64,000 nt of DNA from Halodesulfovibrio sp. MK-HDV (GCF_009914765.1 NZ_WYDS01000004.1:129124-193123), one strand, 5' to 3'. Positions 45,412 through 57,487 are shown, numbered from the stretch's first letter. Notes: generated by a model from the letters alone, not told the origin. Made by a program: numbers and translations.

Positions 45412-46296
45412 TTATCCTTTCAGCGCTTCAGCGCCACCGACAATATCCATTAGGTCACTGGTAATGGCGGCCTGACGAGTCTTGTTGTAGATAAGAGTCA
45501 GGTTGTCGACCATTTCGTCACAGTTCTTTGTGGCATTATCCATGGCTGCCATACGAGCTGCATGTTCTGATGCAGAGGTATCAAGCAGGCCACGATAAAT
45601 CTGGACCTTAATAAAGCGGGGCAGAAGTTCTGCAAGAAGACCTTCTACAGCTGGTTCGTAAATAAACTCTTTTTTAACGCCTGAGGTATCTTCTTCAACC
45701 TCAGGTGCTTCGTCAGAGGACATAGGTAGGATCTGTTGTTCAACAGGAACCTGTTTACCCATGCTCACGAATTCACCGTAAATGAGTACAACTTCATCAA
45801 GTTCACCGCTGAGATAGGAGTGGATAAGTTCCATTCCGAGCTCGTTAGCAAGAGAGAAGTCAAAATTGCCCATAGAATCCGGGTAGCCTTTTATAAGGTC
45901 AAACTCAGATTTGTGCGCAAAATCGCGTCCTTTCTTACCTATGCAGTAGAATTTAACGTCTTTACCTTCCGCAGTCTTTGCTTTGGCAAGCTTGCCAGCC
46001 TTAGAAATAAGGCCCGCGTTGAAGCTGCCGCAAAGTCCACGGTCGGAAGTTGCAAGCACAATCGCACAAGTTTTGATTTCCTCACGGATTTCAAGAAGTG
46101 GATGTGCATTCTCGTCTGCTTTGCTGGCAAGATCGCCCAGCATTTCGTAGAATTTATCCGCATAAGGGCGGAAGCGTTCGATACGAGACTGAGCACCACG
46201 CAGTTTTGCAGAAGCAACCATGTTCATTGCTTTTGTAATCTGCTTGGTTTTCTTAACCCCGGCAATCTGTAGCTGGACATCTTTCAATGAAGGCAT
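45412..46296 (-). CDS. atpG: ATP synthase gamma subunit
   Basis: The rotating shaft of F1, 294 aa. It has the N-terminal helix VKKTKQITKAMNMVASAKLR and the C-terminal helix AMDNATKNCDEMVDNLTLIYNKTRQAAIT. An acidic insert near residues 190-205 (SSDEAPEVEEDTSG) is longer than in many homologues. Confidence 0.97.
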   Translation of the reverse strand: MPSLKDVQLQIAGVKKTKQITKAMNMVASAKLRGAQSRIERFRPYADKFYEMLGDLASKADENAHPLLEIREEIKTCAIVLATSDRGLCGSFNAGLISKAGKLAKAKTAEGKDVKFYCIGKKGRDFAHKSEFDLIKGYPDSMGNFDFSLANELGMELIHSYLSGELDEVVLIYGEFVSMGKQVPVEQQILPMSSDEAPEVEEDTSGVKKEFIYEPAVEGLLAELLPRFIKVQIYRGLLDTSASEHAARMAAMDNATKNCDEMVDNLTLIYNKTRQAAITSDLMDIVGGAEALKG

Positions 46297-46314
46297 AAAC
46301 TACACCTCCAATCC

Positions 46315-47823
46315 TTAAGCGCTAAAGCTTTTTTTGAACTCGTTGATAGCGGCTTTCAGGCGACCTTCAATATCGTCGTCAATGACGGCGCGTTCTTTGA
46401 GGTCAGCGAGAATGTCGGACTTAGAAGAACGAAGGAAGTCAAGTAAGCCGGATTCGAATTCACGAATACGCTCAACTTCAACGTCATCCATAAAACCACG
46501 AGTAGCAGCATACATAGACGAAATCTGATCGCAGAATTCCATTGGCTCGTACTGAGGCTGCTTAAGCAGCTCAACGAGACGGGCACCACGATTAAGTTTT
46601 GCCTGTGTAGCTTTATCAAGGTCAGAACCGAACTGAGCAAACGCTGCGAGTTCACGGTACTGAGCAAGATCAAGACGCATTGTACCTGCAACCTGCTTCA
46701 TAGCCTTAATCTGAGCAGCCCCACCAACACGTGATACGGAAAGACCTACGTTAATCGCAGGACGGATACCAGCGTTGAAGAGGTTAGGCTCGAGGTAAAC
46801 CTGACCATCAGTAATAGAAATTACGTTGGTAGGAATGTATGCAGATACGTCGCCTGCCTGAGTTTCAATGATAGGCAGAGCTGTCATTGAACCAGCGCCA
46901 AGACTGTCGTTAACTTTAGCTGCACGCTCAAGAAGTCTGGAGTGCAGATAGAATACGTCACCCGGGAACGCTTCGCGTCCTGGAGGGCGACGGAGCAAGA
47001 GAGACATCTGGCGGTACGCAGTAGCCTGTTTGGACAGGTCATCGTAAACGATGAGTGCGTGCTTGCCGTTGTCACGGTAGTGCTCAGCCATGGTACAACC
47101 GGTGTATGCAGAAATAAACTGCAATGGTGCCGGTTCAGAAGCGGTAGCGGAAATGATGGTTGTGTATTCCATCGCGCCGTGCTTCTTAAGGGTATCTGCT
47201 ACAAGAGCAACGGTAGATTTTTTCTGACCGATCGCTACATAGAAGCAGTGAATGTCTGTATTTTTCTGTGCGAGAATAGCGTCGAGACAAACAGCTGTTT
47301 TACCAACCTGACGGTCACCGATAACCAGTTCACGCTGACCACGACCTACTGGGGTCATAGCATCAATAGCTTTAATACCGGTAGGCATTGGCTCGTGAAC
47401 GGATTTACGTGCAATGATACCAGGAGCTTTAAGCTCAACAGGACGAACCTGAGGAGCGTCAACTGGACCAAGGCCGTCAATTGGCTGACCAAGTGGGTTC
47501 AAAACGCGACCCATAACTTCGTCACCAACTGGTACGGAGAAGATCTGACCAGTACGTTTTACTAAGTCGCCTTCTTTTACACCTGTGTCGTCGCCAAGAA
47601 GAGCAACACCAACGTTGTCTTCTTCGAGGTTAAGAACCATGCCCTTAAGGCCGCCTGGAAATTCCAGCAGCTCCATGGCCATGGCATTACGAACGCCGTA
47701 TACACGAGCGATACCGTCACCTACGTACAGTACAGTACCGGTTTCACTCATTTCTACACGTTGTTCGTAATTCTCGATCTGGCTTTCAATAATTTGGGAG
47801 ATTTCTTCTGCTTTAATCTGCAT
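46315..47823 (-). CDS. atpA: ATP synthase alpha subunit
   Basis: Non-catalytic nucleotide-binding subunit of F1, 502 aa, the standard length. Walker A is GDRQVGKTA. The start at ATG 47823 (MQIKAEEIS) matches the family N-terminus and has AGGG upstream; a frame beginning at 47835 overlaps atpH and is unlikely. It follows atpH by four bases. Confidence 0.98.
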   Translation of the reverse strand: MQIKAEEISQIIESQIENYEQRVEMSETGTVLYVGDGIARVYGVRNAMAMELLEFPGGLKGMVLNLEEDNVGVALLGDDTGVKEGDLVKRTGQIFSVPVGDEVMGRVLNPLGQPIDGLGPVDAPQVRPVELKAPGIIARKSVHEPMPTGIKAIDAMTPVGRGQRELVIGDRQVGKTAVCLDAILAQKNTDIHCFYVAIGQKKSTVALVADTLKKHGAMEYTTIISATASEPAPLQFISAYTGCTMAEHYRDNGKHALIVYDDLSKQATAYRQMSLLLRRPPGREAFPGDVFYLHSRLLERAAKVNDSLGAGSMTALPIIETQAGDVSAYIPTNVISITDGQVYLEPNLFNAGIRPAINVGLSVSRVGGAAQIKAMKQVAGTMRLDLAQYRELAAFAQFGSDLDKATQAKLNRGARLVELLKQPQYEPMEFCDQISSMYAATRGFMDDVEVERIREFESGLLDFLRSSKSDILADLKERAVIDDDIEGRLKAAINEFKKSFSA

Positions 47824-47827
47824 GGCC

Positions 47828-48379
47828 CTACTCACCCCTCTTGATGTTTTCTTTCAAGATACCCAGCTGTGCTCGAAGGCTAGCATCGAGTACCTTGTCG
47901 CCTACTTTCAGAACTACGCCGCCAAGAATGGATTCGTCAGTACTGAAAGATAGGAACAGCTTCTGGCCAGCCTGTTTTTCCAATTGGGATTTTACTTTAT
48001 CGCACTTGGCCTTTGGAAGTTTGATTGCGGTAATAAATTCACCGCGAACAACACCCTGGTCGGCATCAAGTAGAACATTGTAAAAGGCTTGAATTTCCGG
48101 AATGGCGGAAAGACGCTCTTTGTCCGCAAGCAATTTGCAGAAGTTGCGGACAATCACGCTAACCTGTCCTTGATCCAATAAAGAAGCTATAACAGCTTTT
48201 TTCTCATCAACAGTGATGATTGGATTCCGGAATATTTTGCCAAGCTCAGGTGTGCTCTTGATCACTCCAGCCAGTGCATCAAGCTCCTTGCCGAAAGCTT
48301 TCAGTTCTTCCGAACCAGCTTTCTTGCCGAGGGAAAAAAGCGCCCTGGCATATCTGCGTGCTATGATGTTACCGGTCAA
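47828..48379 (-). CDS. atpH: ATP synthase delta subunit
   Basis: 183 aa. It joins the peripheral stalk to the top of F1. The N-terminal helical bundle opens [17 protein letters not shown], and the C-terminal [22 protein letters not shown] is characteristic. The start overlaps the atpF stop by 4 bases. Confidence 0.96.
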   Translation of the reverse strand: MTGNIIARRYARALFSLGKKAGSEELKAFGKELDALAGVIKSTPELGKIFRNPIITVDEKKAVIASLLDQGQVSVIVRNFCKLLADKERLSAIPEIQAFYNVLLDADQGVVRGEFITAIKLPKAKCDKVKSQLEKQAGQKLFLSFSTDESILGGVVLKVGDKVLDASLRAQLGILKENIKRGE

Positions 48380-48939
48380 CTGAGCACCACCTTAGTTAAG
48401 TATTTATCGATGAGTGTTTCATGGCCTTTCTTGTCGAGCTTCTTCGCAATCATCTGCTCAGCAGCATCGGCAACTAAATCTGCCATTTCTTCACGCATCT
48501 GCTCCATCGCCTGCTTTACTTCGTTTTCAGCGGCTTTGCCTGCCTGTTCCGTAATCTGACTAGCGGACTTCTCAGCGCGCTCGATGATAGCAGCTTTTGC
48601 TGCTTCACCCTGACTACGGTACTCTTCAAGAATGCTCTGGGCTTCTGCATCCATGTTGGCAATGCGCTGCTCTACGTCAGCTAGCTTGGCTTTTGCATCT
48701 GCTTTGCGGGTTTCTAGCGAAATCAATTCTTCTTCAATGCCGCTTGCGCGACCATTAAAGAATGCCTTAATTTTGCTGCCACCAGCGTACCAGATGATGC
48801 CGAGTACGACTGCGAGGGTAATTACGCGATATGCGAAGTTATCCCACGGTAAGCCATGTCCGTCGGTTTGTGCGAATGCTGTACCTGCCATAAGCAGTAC
48901 CAGAATCGATGCACCGACTGTAGTTCTCAGCTTCTTCAA
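48376..48939 (-). CDS. atpF: ATP synthase b subunit
   Basis: Peripheral stalk subunit of 187 aa. TTG 48939 is chosen because AAGGAGGG lies 6 bases upstream; an in-frame start 21 codons earlier overlaps atpF'. Residues 1-24 look like a signal peptide (ending AFAQ), followed by a short periplasmic stretch, one membrane span (about 38-56) and a long charged helix. Such a leader is unusual for b subunits but occurs in related sulfate reducers. Confidence 0.93.
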   Translation of the reverse strand: MKKLRTTVGASILVLLMAGTAFAQTDGHGLPWDNFAYRVITLAVVLGIIWYAGGSKIKAFFNGRASGIEEELISLETRKADAKAKLADVEQRIANMDAEAQSILEEYRSQGEAAKAAIIERAEKSASQITEQAGKAAENEVKQAMEQMREEMADLVADAAEQMIAKKLDKKGHETLIDKYLTKVVLS

Positions 48940-48967
48940 AGCGAACCCTCCTTCAACGCTTACGCGG

Positions 48968-49384
48968 CTATCCGAGTACTTTTGCGATGGTTTGTTCTGC
49001 AAGAGCGCCCACTTGCCCTTTCAGATGTTCCATTGCTTTTGCTACATCGGTAGCGACTTTCTCTCTGGATACAGCGATAGATGCTTGGGCGTCTGCGGTT
49101 GCCTTAGCTACTATACCTGCTTCCTGAGCGAGAGCGGCCTCTTTCACATTTTCGCGTTCAGCAACAGCTGCTTTGCGCGCGTCAATGAGAGCGTTCTCGT
49201 AGTTCTTGATTTTGGAGTCAGAGGCTTCGACGAACTGTTCGGCGTCGCCAAGCAACCCTAACACTTTGTCCTGGCGTTGCTTGATAATCTCCCGGATGGG
49301 GCGGATCAGGAGTGCGTTCAAGCCAACCAGCACGATGAGGAAGTTCACCAATTGGATAACTAACGTAATATCCAAATCGATCAT
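48968..49384 (-). CDS. ATP synthase b' subunit
   Basis: The second peripheral stalk subunit, 138 aa, with an N-terminal membrane span (about 6-28) and a long helix from PIREIIKQRQDKV on. b and b' should form a heterodimer. It heads the F1 operon; genes for a (atpB) and c (atpE) are not present here and must lie elsewhere, as is usual in Desulfovibrio. Confidence 0.93.
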   Translation of the reverse strand: MIDLDITLVIQLVNFLIVLVGLNALLIRPIREIIKQRQDKVLGLLGDAEQFVEASDSKIKNYENALIDARKAAVAERENVKEAALAQEAGIVAKATADAQASIAVSREKVATDVAKAMEHLKGQVGALAEQTIAKVLG

Positions 49385-49691
49385 GCCTGCTCCCTTGGTG
49401 AGGTTGTGAATTTAAGCTCAAAGTCGTTTCCGAATTAGCTGATTCACTATGTTGTGTCAAAACCTTTTTTAAAAAAAAGGGTTACTGTGTAATTAAACAG
49501 TAGCTCGGGAATGCTTGATAATCGTGCGTTAACGAAAAAAACAATGGTCCATCAGCTGTGTTTGATCAGCCTAACCATGTGAGTTTGATGGGTTACGCAT
49601 AAGCGCATTATTGCACAAGTTGAAATGAAGAAAAATATAATGGTTGTAAAAAGTTGTGGCGGGGTTTTTTTTATAAAATGTAACCGTAAAC
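49385..49691. other. Promoter region of the atp operon
   Basis: No gene is apparent. It is AT-rich, with an A/T hairpin near 49461-49487 (AACCTTTTTT/AAAAAAGGGTT). It should hold the operon promoter, but no single -35/-10 pair stands out. Confidence 0.45.
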
Positions 49692-49718
49692 AAAAAACCG
49701 CCTTCCGGCGGTTTTTTT
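49692..49718 (-). terminator. Terminator of the mre operon
   Basis: AAAAAACCGCC-TTCC-GGCGGTTTTTT, an 11-bp stem with T tracts, lies about 25 bases past the bactofilin stop. Confidence 0.9.
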
Positions 49719-49744
49719 AACAAATATCAAAGCGTGATCGGGGA

Positions 49745-50104
49745 TTACGCAGCAGGTTCAATAATCATGGATTCAGTAGCACCGTTCATGGAGATTTGAC
49801 CTTCCACTTTAGCGCCTTCTTCCATGACTAGAGCAGGGGTGTGAAGTGTGCCTACTAGGTTGGCTGTTTTGTGCAGCACAACGCGTTCTGTAGCGTATAC
49901 TTCACCAGTGATGTGTCCGGACAGGATCATTTGGCTTACACGGATCTGGCCTTTCATTTTGGCATCTTTACCTACAACCAGTGTGCCTTCTGAAAATACT
50001 TCGCCGGTAAAGTTACCGTCGATGCGTACAGAGCCCTGAAAGTTAAGTTTGCCTTCGTAAACGGTGCCAGAACCTAAAAAGGCGTTGATTTCGTCTTTAG
50101 CCAT
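49745..50104 (-). CDS. Bactofilin-family cytoskeletal protein
   Basis: A 119-aa protein that should polymerise without nucleotides into filaments. The core is a right-handed beta-helix made of Gly-rich repeats (GKLNFQGSVRIDGNFTGEV, GQIRVSQMILSGHITGEV). Short disordered tails flank it. ATG 50104 has AGGAG upstream. It is the last gene of the mre operon, 54 bases after rodA, which links it to cell-shape control. Confidence 0.9.
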   Translation of the reverse strand: MAKDEINAFLGSGTVYEGKLNFQGSVRIDGNFTGEVFSEGTLVVGKDAKMKGQIRVSQMILSGHITGEVYATERVVLHKTANLVGTLHTPALVMEEGAKVEGQISMNGATESMIIEPAA

Positions 50105-50158
50105 TGGAGACTCCTTTCTACTCACGCACGTTGCGCATCAAAAAAATCATATAACAGG

Positions 50159-51274
50159 TTAATCTGTTTTGAAAACAAATCGTCGCATCGAGACATTTAG
50201 GACAAGGCCAAGAAGGCACAGGTTAACCACCGTAGCACTACCGCCGTAGCTGATAAAAGGTAGTGGAATACCAACTACCGGCATAAGACCCATCACCATT
50301 CCCATGTTGATAAGGAACTGCCAGAAGAAGTAAAAGAAAACGCCGGCGGATAAAAAAGAACCGAAACGGTCTTTAGCATCCCTGGTGGTGGTAAAGATAG
50401 CCAGTAAAAAGAGACAGAATAGAGACAGCAGTATAAGACAGCCAATAAACCCCCATTCTTCCCCAAATACAGCAATAGCAAAATCCGTATGCTTTTCCGG
50501 CAAAAAACGCAACTGTGACTGTGTGCCGCCAAGGAAGCCTTTCCCTGTCAGTTGACCGGAACCGATAGCAATTTGTGACTGGATAATCTGGTAACCTGCT
50601 CCAAGGGGGTCATCCCCCGGATTAAGAAATGTGAGCACGCGCTGCCGCTGGTAATCCAGCATGCAGAACCAGCCCACGGGAATAAGTGAAGGGATTACAA
50701 TTGCACATGTTTTAAAAACACGTGGTGTAAGGCCACGGAACAGGATAATACCACCAACGTTCAACAACATGTTCAACGTTGTTCCAAGGTCCGGCTGGAC
50801 TAGAATAAGTCCAGCAGGGATGGAGCAAATACCAAGCATTATGAAAAGTTCTTTCCAGTCCAGCGGATGTGCAGAACGAGAGAGAAGGCGTGCTGTAATG
50901 ATGATTGTGGAAATTTTTGCCAGTTCACTCGGCTGAAAGTTGAAAAAGCCGAGATCAAGCCAGCGGCGCGCACCATAGATTGTTTTGCCTGCTACAGGAA
51001 CAAGGGCGAGTGCGATGATTGTTACAATGAAGATGGGCCATGCCAGACTCTTTAAATGACGGTAGTCGATGAGTATGGATAGGATAAGAACACCGAAGCC
51101 TATGACGCCCCATACGAGCTGTTTCTGGTAGTACGCCGTTACAGCCATACCTTCCTGAGACATAAATGCACTTGCAGAATATAGGTTCAATACTCCGATG
51201 CCGAACAAGAAGATTGTAATGAGAAGCAATCCCCAGTTCATGTGTGTGAGTAAGCGTCTGTCAAATGCAATCAT
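50159..51274 (-). CDS. rodA: Peptidoglycan glycosyltransferase RodA
   Basis: A SEDS-family glycan polymerase for cell elongation, 371 aa, with about ten membrane spans. The segments LLNVGGIILFRGLTPR, FGEEWGFIG and the C-terminal PLPFISYGGSATVVNL are characteristic. It overlaps mrdA by 4 bases and works with it as the elongasome synthase pair. Confidence 0.96.
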   Translation of the reverse strand: MIAFDRRLLTHMNWGLLLITIFLFGIGVLNLYSASAFMSQEGMAVTAYYQKQLVWGVIGFGVLILSILIDYRHLKSLAWPIFIVTIIALALVPVAGKTIYGARRWLDLGFFNFQPSELAKISTIIITARLLSRSAHPLDWKELFIMLGICSIPAGLILVQPDLGTTLNMLLNVGGIILFRGLTPRVFKTCAIVIPSLIPVGWFCMLDYQRQRVLTFLNPGDDPLGAGYQIIQSQIAIGSGQLTGKGFLGGTQSQLRFLPEKHTDFAIAVFGEEWGFIGCLILLSLFCLFLLAIFTTTRDAKDRFGSFLSAGVFFYFFWQFLINMGMVMGLMPVVGIPLPFISYGGSATVVNLCLLGLVLNVSMRRFVFKTD

Positions 51275-53067
51275 TTGTCATTCTCGTAAATGTAATTCAA
51301 AATATTCCGAATCATAGGGCCCGCAGTGGAGGAACCACCGCCACCGTGTTCAACCATAGTAACAACAACGAACTTTTTACCGTTGAACTTAGCCCAGGCA
51401 GCCATCCATGCATGGTCACGCTGCCAGTATTCAAGATCTTCATTTTTGAGTCGGTTGTCGTTTGCATCAATTTTCAGCTTCACTACCTGTGCAGTACCGG
51501 TTTTGCCGCCGACGATTGCTTTTTTAGTGCGCAGAATACGTGCTGTACCCCGTTTGGCTTCAACAGTTTCCTGCATTGCCTTAACAATATAGGCTCTCTG
51601 CTCGCGTGTTAGCGGAGATATACCCTGTACTTTTTTGGGCGCACCTTTGAAAAGATTTGGCTTAAGAAGCTCACCTTTTTCATTCAGCAGTGAAGAAATA
51701 AATACAGCCATCTGTACGGGGGTTACCAGAGTAAAGCCCTGACCGATAGAGGTAATAACTGTTTCTCCACCCTGCCAAGGCTGGTTGAAACGTCTACGTT
51801 TCCATGCTTTTGACGGGACAAGGCCAGAGCGTTCGTGCGGCAGATCAATACCGGTTTTGGAACCGAAACCGTTTTTGCGTGCGAATGCTTCAATTTTATC
51901 GATACCGATACGTTGTCCCATTTCGTAGAAATAGACATCACATGAGTGCACGAGTGCATCGGTCAAATTTTGCGGGCCGTGTCCCCACTTTTTCCAGCAA
52001 CGGAAGGTGTGGTTACCCAGCTTGTATTTGCCGTTACACTTAATGGTTTCATTCGGGTCGATTCCTTCCTGTAAATAAAGACCTGCCATAAGCAGCTTCC
52101 AAATTGATGCAGGAGGGTAGACTGATTGAATAACGCGGTTCTGAAGCGGGAATTTTGGGTTGTCGCGTAGTTCGCCCCATTCTTTGTGACTTAAGCCGCG
52201 AGTGAACGCGTTAGGGTCAAAACTAGGGGTAGTGACAAGCGCATATAATTCGCCAGTGTCGGGATTCATTACAACAACACAACCTGCCTGACCTTCTAGC
52301 TGCTTGGCTGCAATGCGTTGCAGTTCAAGATCGATTGAAAGGCTGACAGAAGAACCGGCTGATGGTTCCTCAAGGGTCTGCGAGTTGTATTCTCGACCGG
52401 AAATATCAACTTCCATCTGCCGCAAGCCTTTTGTGCCGCGCAGAGTGTCTTCTTTTATGAGTTCAAGACCCTGTTTGCCGACGGTGTCGCCAAGGTCCAG
52501 CTCTTTAATTGCTTCAAGTTCTTTTTCGTTAGCTTCAGAAACATAGCCAAGGATGTGCGCAAAGAGTTCGCCTTCAGGATAGTATCGCTGAGGGCGGGTC
52601 ATTACTTCCAAACCCGGCCAATCCAGTGAATTGGCTTCTATGATGGCTAATTGGGAAAAATCGAGAGTCGGAACAACTAAAAGAGGCTCAAATGCTTTGG
52701 TGCGCCAGCGACCCTTTTTGTACCTTTTTTCGATATTCTCGAGTGGTACACCTGTCCAAAGGCTGATCTGCTTGAGCGAGGCATCAATATCTTTTACGTC
52801 TTCGCGTACAATGCCAAGACCGTACGCAGGGCGGTTTTCTGCAAGAAGTTCGCCGTTACGGGCACGCAGCAGCCCACGGGGGGCATAGATTTGTGCCTGT
52901 CGAATTCGGTTGTCGCGGGATTTTTTTGCAAATTCGGTCCCGTGGTGAACTTGCAGGAACCAGAATCTGAGCAGAAATATGAGAAAAAGCAGAAGCACAA
53001 GCCCCTGCAGTAACCATAGTCCTGTTTTGGGTGGTTGGTAGCCATCTGGATCAAGTTGCATTGACAT
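51271..53067 (-). CDS. mrdA: Penicillin-binding protein 2
   Basis: The transpeptidase partner of RodA, 598 aa. One N-terminal membrane anchor (about 16-36), a pedestal domain, then a transpeptidase domain. The SxxK motif is in PPASIWKLLMAG, the second motif is in HSCDVYFYEMG, and the KTG box is GGKTGTAQ. ATG 53067 or 53061 could be the start; AAGGA is nearer the first. The gene overlaps mreD. Confidence 0.96.
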   Translation of the reverse strand: MSMQLDPDGYQPPKTGLWLLQGLVLLLFLIFLLRFWFLQVHHGTEFAKKSRDNRIRQAQIYAPRGLLRARNGELLAENRPAYGLGIVREDVKDIDASLKQISLWTGVPLENIEKRYKKGRWRTKAFEPLLVVPTLDFSQLAIIEANSLDWPGLEVMTRPQRYYPEGELFAHILGYVSEANEKELEAIKELDLGDTVGKQGLELIKEDTLRGTKGLRQMEVDISGREYNSQTLEEPSAGSSVSLSIDLELQRIAAKQLEGQAGCVVVMNPDTGELYALVTTPSFDPNAFTRGLSHKEWGELRDNPKFPLQNRVIQSVYPPASIWKLLMAGLYLQEGIDPNETIKCNGKYKLGNHTFRCWKKWGHGPQNLTDALVHSCDVYFYEMGQRIGIDKIEAFARKNGFGSKTGIDLPHERSGLVPSKAWKRRRFNQPWQGGETVITSIGQGFTLVTPVQMAVFISSLLNEKGELLKPNLFKGAPKKVQGISPLTREQRAYIVKAMQETVEAKRGTARILRTKKAIVGGKTGTAQVVKLKIDANDNRLKNEDLEYWQRDHAWMAAWAKFNGKKFVVVTMVEHGGGGSSTAGPMIRNILNYIYENDK

Positions 53068-53539
53068 TACGCAGGTATCCTTGCCGTAGTGAGTACAGAA
53101 TAATCCATACGAGAGGAATAATACCGGCCAGCAAGCAGCTGTCGGCGACTAACAGTTCGAAATTAACCTGGAAGTTTTGCAAGTTTGCCATCAGCATGGT
53201 GAGTCCTAAATTCCAGAACCCTAGAGCGCATGAAACCAGTACGATGAAGAAAAAGTTGTTCGCATCGAACATCCATCGACCATAATACATAAGTATCAGT
53301 GCGGAACAATACCAGAGCGTAGAGGAACCAAAGGCTATGGCGCCTGTGCCTTCCTGAATGAGGGCAAACATTGTAACAAGCCAGAAGGTCTGTCGGGGAT
53401 TTTCTTCCTGCATGGAGCAGATAACCGCAGGCATGAAAAAATCCACACCTGCGATTGCAAACTGCATCCAGATAGCTGCGACTGTATAGCCGAGCCACCA
53501 GAAGATATTTTTAAAGAGAGGTCGCCTACTTTTTCGCAT
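53051..53539 (-). CDS. mreD: Rod-shape protein MreD
   Basis: A 162-aa membrane protein with about five spans, the size and layout of MreD. Sequence similarity in this family is weak, and the call rests largely on its place between mreC and mrdA. It overlaps mrdA by about 17 bases. Confidence 0.85.
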   Translation of the reverse strand: MRKSRRPLFKNIFWWLGYTVAAIWMQFAIAGVDFFMPAVICSMQEENPRQTFWLVTMFALIQEGTGAIAFGSSTLWYCSALILMYYGRWMFDANNFFFIVLVSCALGFWNLGLTMLMANLQNFQVNFELLVADSCLLAGIIPLVWIILYSLRQGYLRNVNAT

Positions 53540-53565
53540 AACTCTGTCCGCGTGTGAAAACAGCG

Positions 53566-55537
<1,972 letters not shown>

Positions 55538-55587
55538 TTACATCGTAACCTGTTGAAAACTTGTAAATTAGAGAATAATTCAAAAGT

Positions 55588-56610
55588 ATGAATAGATATC
55601 TCCAATTGGCAACTTACTTTCGCTATCGTTTTGCTGAACGTGTACAAAAAATCCCTCTGGATGCCGGGGCGACCTGTCCCAACCGAGATGGTACTCTTTC
55701 CCGTGCAGGTTGCATCTTTTGTAATCCCTCCGGATCGGGTTCCGGAATGGGGATCCAGGGGATGAATTTGAATGATCAGTGGGATGCCTGGTATAATAAA
55801 TATACACGCACTCAAAACGCGAGATTGTTTATAGCCTATTTGCAGTCTTTTTCCAATACTTATGGGCCTGCTGAAAAACTCTCTGAAAATCTCACTTCTA
55901 TCGCATCTTTACAGGGTGTTATGGGTGTGTCAATCGGAACTCGGCCAGATTGTGTCGATACAGAAAAGTTAGATATTATCGCAAGTCAGGATTTAGACGA
56001 GATTTGGCTTGAACTGGGGCTTCAGTCTGCACACGACCGTACTTTATCACTGATAAACCGTGGTCATACTTATGAAGATTTCGTTCATGCGGTCAATTTA
56101 GCCGCAGATCGCGGTATCAAAGTCTGTGCGCATCTCATTGCGGGCTTACCGAATGAAACTACTGATGATTTTTTACAGACTGTGGAAATGGTGAGCAAAC
56201 TTCCCATCCGCGGTATCAAATTTCATAGTTTATATGTTGCAGACAACACAGTACTTGCAAAAATGTGGCGTAGTGGCGAATACATTCCTATAACCGAAGA
56301 AGAATTTATTGATGCCATAGTTCGTGCAGTGCCAAAAGTGCCAAGTACAATGATCATCCAGCGACTCACAGGTGATGCTCTTATCGGCGAATTGCTTGCT
56401 CCGGATTGGGGAATTTCTAAGCGAGAGCAGATAGACAAGATTATGGCTGAGCTTGTTACCCGTGACACATGGCAGGGAAAAGAGGTCGATGCTCCTGATG
56501 GTATTCCACTGTGGTTTACAATCAGAGAAAATCTGCCACGACGTCGACGTGATCAGTGGGACATCGAATATGACGCTGTTGCAAAACAGATGGGCTTTTT
56601 GGCGCGATAG
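55588..56610 (+). CDS. Radical SAM protein, YhcC/TIGR01212 family
   Basis: 340 aa. The cluster motif is a long-spaced variant in GATCPNRDGTLSRAGCIFC, with CIFC as the final pair, typical of this family. Later parts include GVSIGTRPDCVD and GLPNETTDDFLQTVEMVSKL. The substrate is unsettled. ATG 55588 is the natural start, though the ribosome site is weak. It is divergent from mreB and followed by the repair gene. Confidence 0.9.
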   Translation: MNRYLQLATYFRYRFAERVQKIPLDAGATCPNRDGTLSRAGCIFCNPSGSGSGMGIQGMNLNDQWDAWYNKYTRTQNARLFIAYLQSFSNTYGPAEKLSENLTSIASLQGVMGVSIGTRPDCVDTEKLDIIASQDLDEIWLELGLQSAHDRTLSLINRGHTYEDFVHAVNLAADRGIKVCAHLIAGLPNETTDDFLQTVEMVSKLPIRGIKFHSLYVADNTVLAKMWRSGEYIPITEEEFIDAIVRAVPKVPSTMIIQRLTGDALIGELLAPDWGISKREQIDKIMAELVTRDTWQGKEVDAPDGIPLWFTIRENLPRRRRDQWDIEYDAVAKQMGFLAR

Positions 56611-56637
56611 CCAGTATGCAGACACACATCTTTAAGC

Positions 56638-57135
56638 GTGCGAGTGAATATGTTTTTACCTGAGATTGAACAGATCGTCGGCAACAAGCTTCGCCTGATT
56701 CTTAATTGGCAGGATGACAAGCTTGTAGAGCTTTCACTACTATGGGCAGACGGAGAAGTCTCGACACCAGAATTGTCAGAAACAGGCAAGCAGTTACTCG
56801 AATGTCTTTTGAGTTATGAGGCAGGTGAGCATGTTCACTGGCCGGACATTTCATTTGCTCTTGAAAATATGACGCCGTTTGGTCAAAAGGTTCTTACAGC
56901 GCTGATGCAGGTTCCATATGGTGAGACTGTTTCCTATGGAGAACTGGCAGCCCTTGCAGGAAGTCCCAACGCTGCTCGCGGCGTAGGTCAGATTATGGCT
57001 CGCAACCGTTGGCCGCTCATCATTCCGTGTCACCGCGTTGTGGCTGCGTCAGGAATCGGCGGATTCTCTGGTCAGGGATTGACCATGAAGCGTTATCTAC
57101 TTGGCATCGAAGGCGTCTTACCCAAAGTTAGGTAA
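56638..57135 (+). CDS. Methylated-DNA--protein-cysteine methyltransferase
   Basis: It takes alkyl groups from O6-alkylguanine onto its own Cys. The active site is IPCHRVV. GETVSYGELAALAGSPNAAR and VGQIMARNRWPL form the DNA-binding helix-turn-helix. 165 aa from GTG 56638, or 161 from ATG 56650; no clear ribosome site separates them. It lies 27 bases after the radical SAM gene and is probably co-transcribed. Confidence 0.93.
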   Translation: MRVNMFLPEIEQIVGNKLRLILNWQDDKLVELSLLWADGEVSTPELSETGKQLLECLLSYEAGEHVHWPDISFALENMTPFGQKVLTALMQVPYGETVSYGELAALAGSPNAARGVGQIMARNRWPLIIPCHRVVAASGIGGFSGQGLTMKRYLLGIEGVLPKVR

Positions 57136-57177
57136 AAATTTTATATGCCTCCGGCGGGCAGAGGGGGAACCCCGTTT

Positions 57178-57301
57178 AGATTGATGACAAAACCGCGCAT
57201 TGCTGCGTTTCTTCGGAAAAACCAAACTCTCACATACCTTCATGTATGAATCGATCTTGGTTTTTCCTCGTGCCTTGCATTGCACGCCTTTGTCTCAATC
57301 T
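57178..57301. repeat. Imperfect inverted-repeat (hairpin) element
   Basis: AGATTGATGACAAAACCGCG opens the left arm. AGATTGAGACAAAGGCGTGC opens the right arm read in reverse complement. About 45 bases pair imperfectly and both arms end in GGAAAAACCAA. A short inner palindrome near CATACCTTCATGTATG lies at the tip. It resembles the element at 63523-63701. Confidence 0.75.
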
Positions 57302-57410
57302 AATCATTCTTGATTTAAATGAATTTTCCTCTCAGGCTCCCCTCCTGAACAAAAGGGTTGGAGGGATTTCAACTTATCGAAAAAAAATTGAAAACATGCG
57401 ACGTTTAACT

Positions 57411-57475
57411 CGCGGTCAAGGGGGCGTCCCCCTTGCGGGTGCAGGGCAGAGCCCTTGCCCACCGGAGGTCTGTTG
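57411..57475. repeat. GC-rich intergenic repeat, second exact copy
   Basis: Bases 57411-57460 are identical to 11028-11077. The copy ends in CACCGGAGG, shorter than the first copy. It lies just upstream of the small unknown gene. Confidence 0.85.
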
Positions 57476-57487
57476 CTGGAGAAATGA

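Larger units (their letters stand above)
57136..57487. other. Repeat-filled intergenic region
   Basis: No gene is apparent. It begins with a fragment of the GC-rich repeat (57146-57175, CCTCCGGCGGGCAGAGGGGG), then the hairpin element 57178-57301, then an exact copy of the 50-bp repeat at 57411-57460. Confidence 0.7.
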
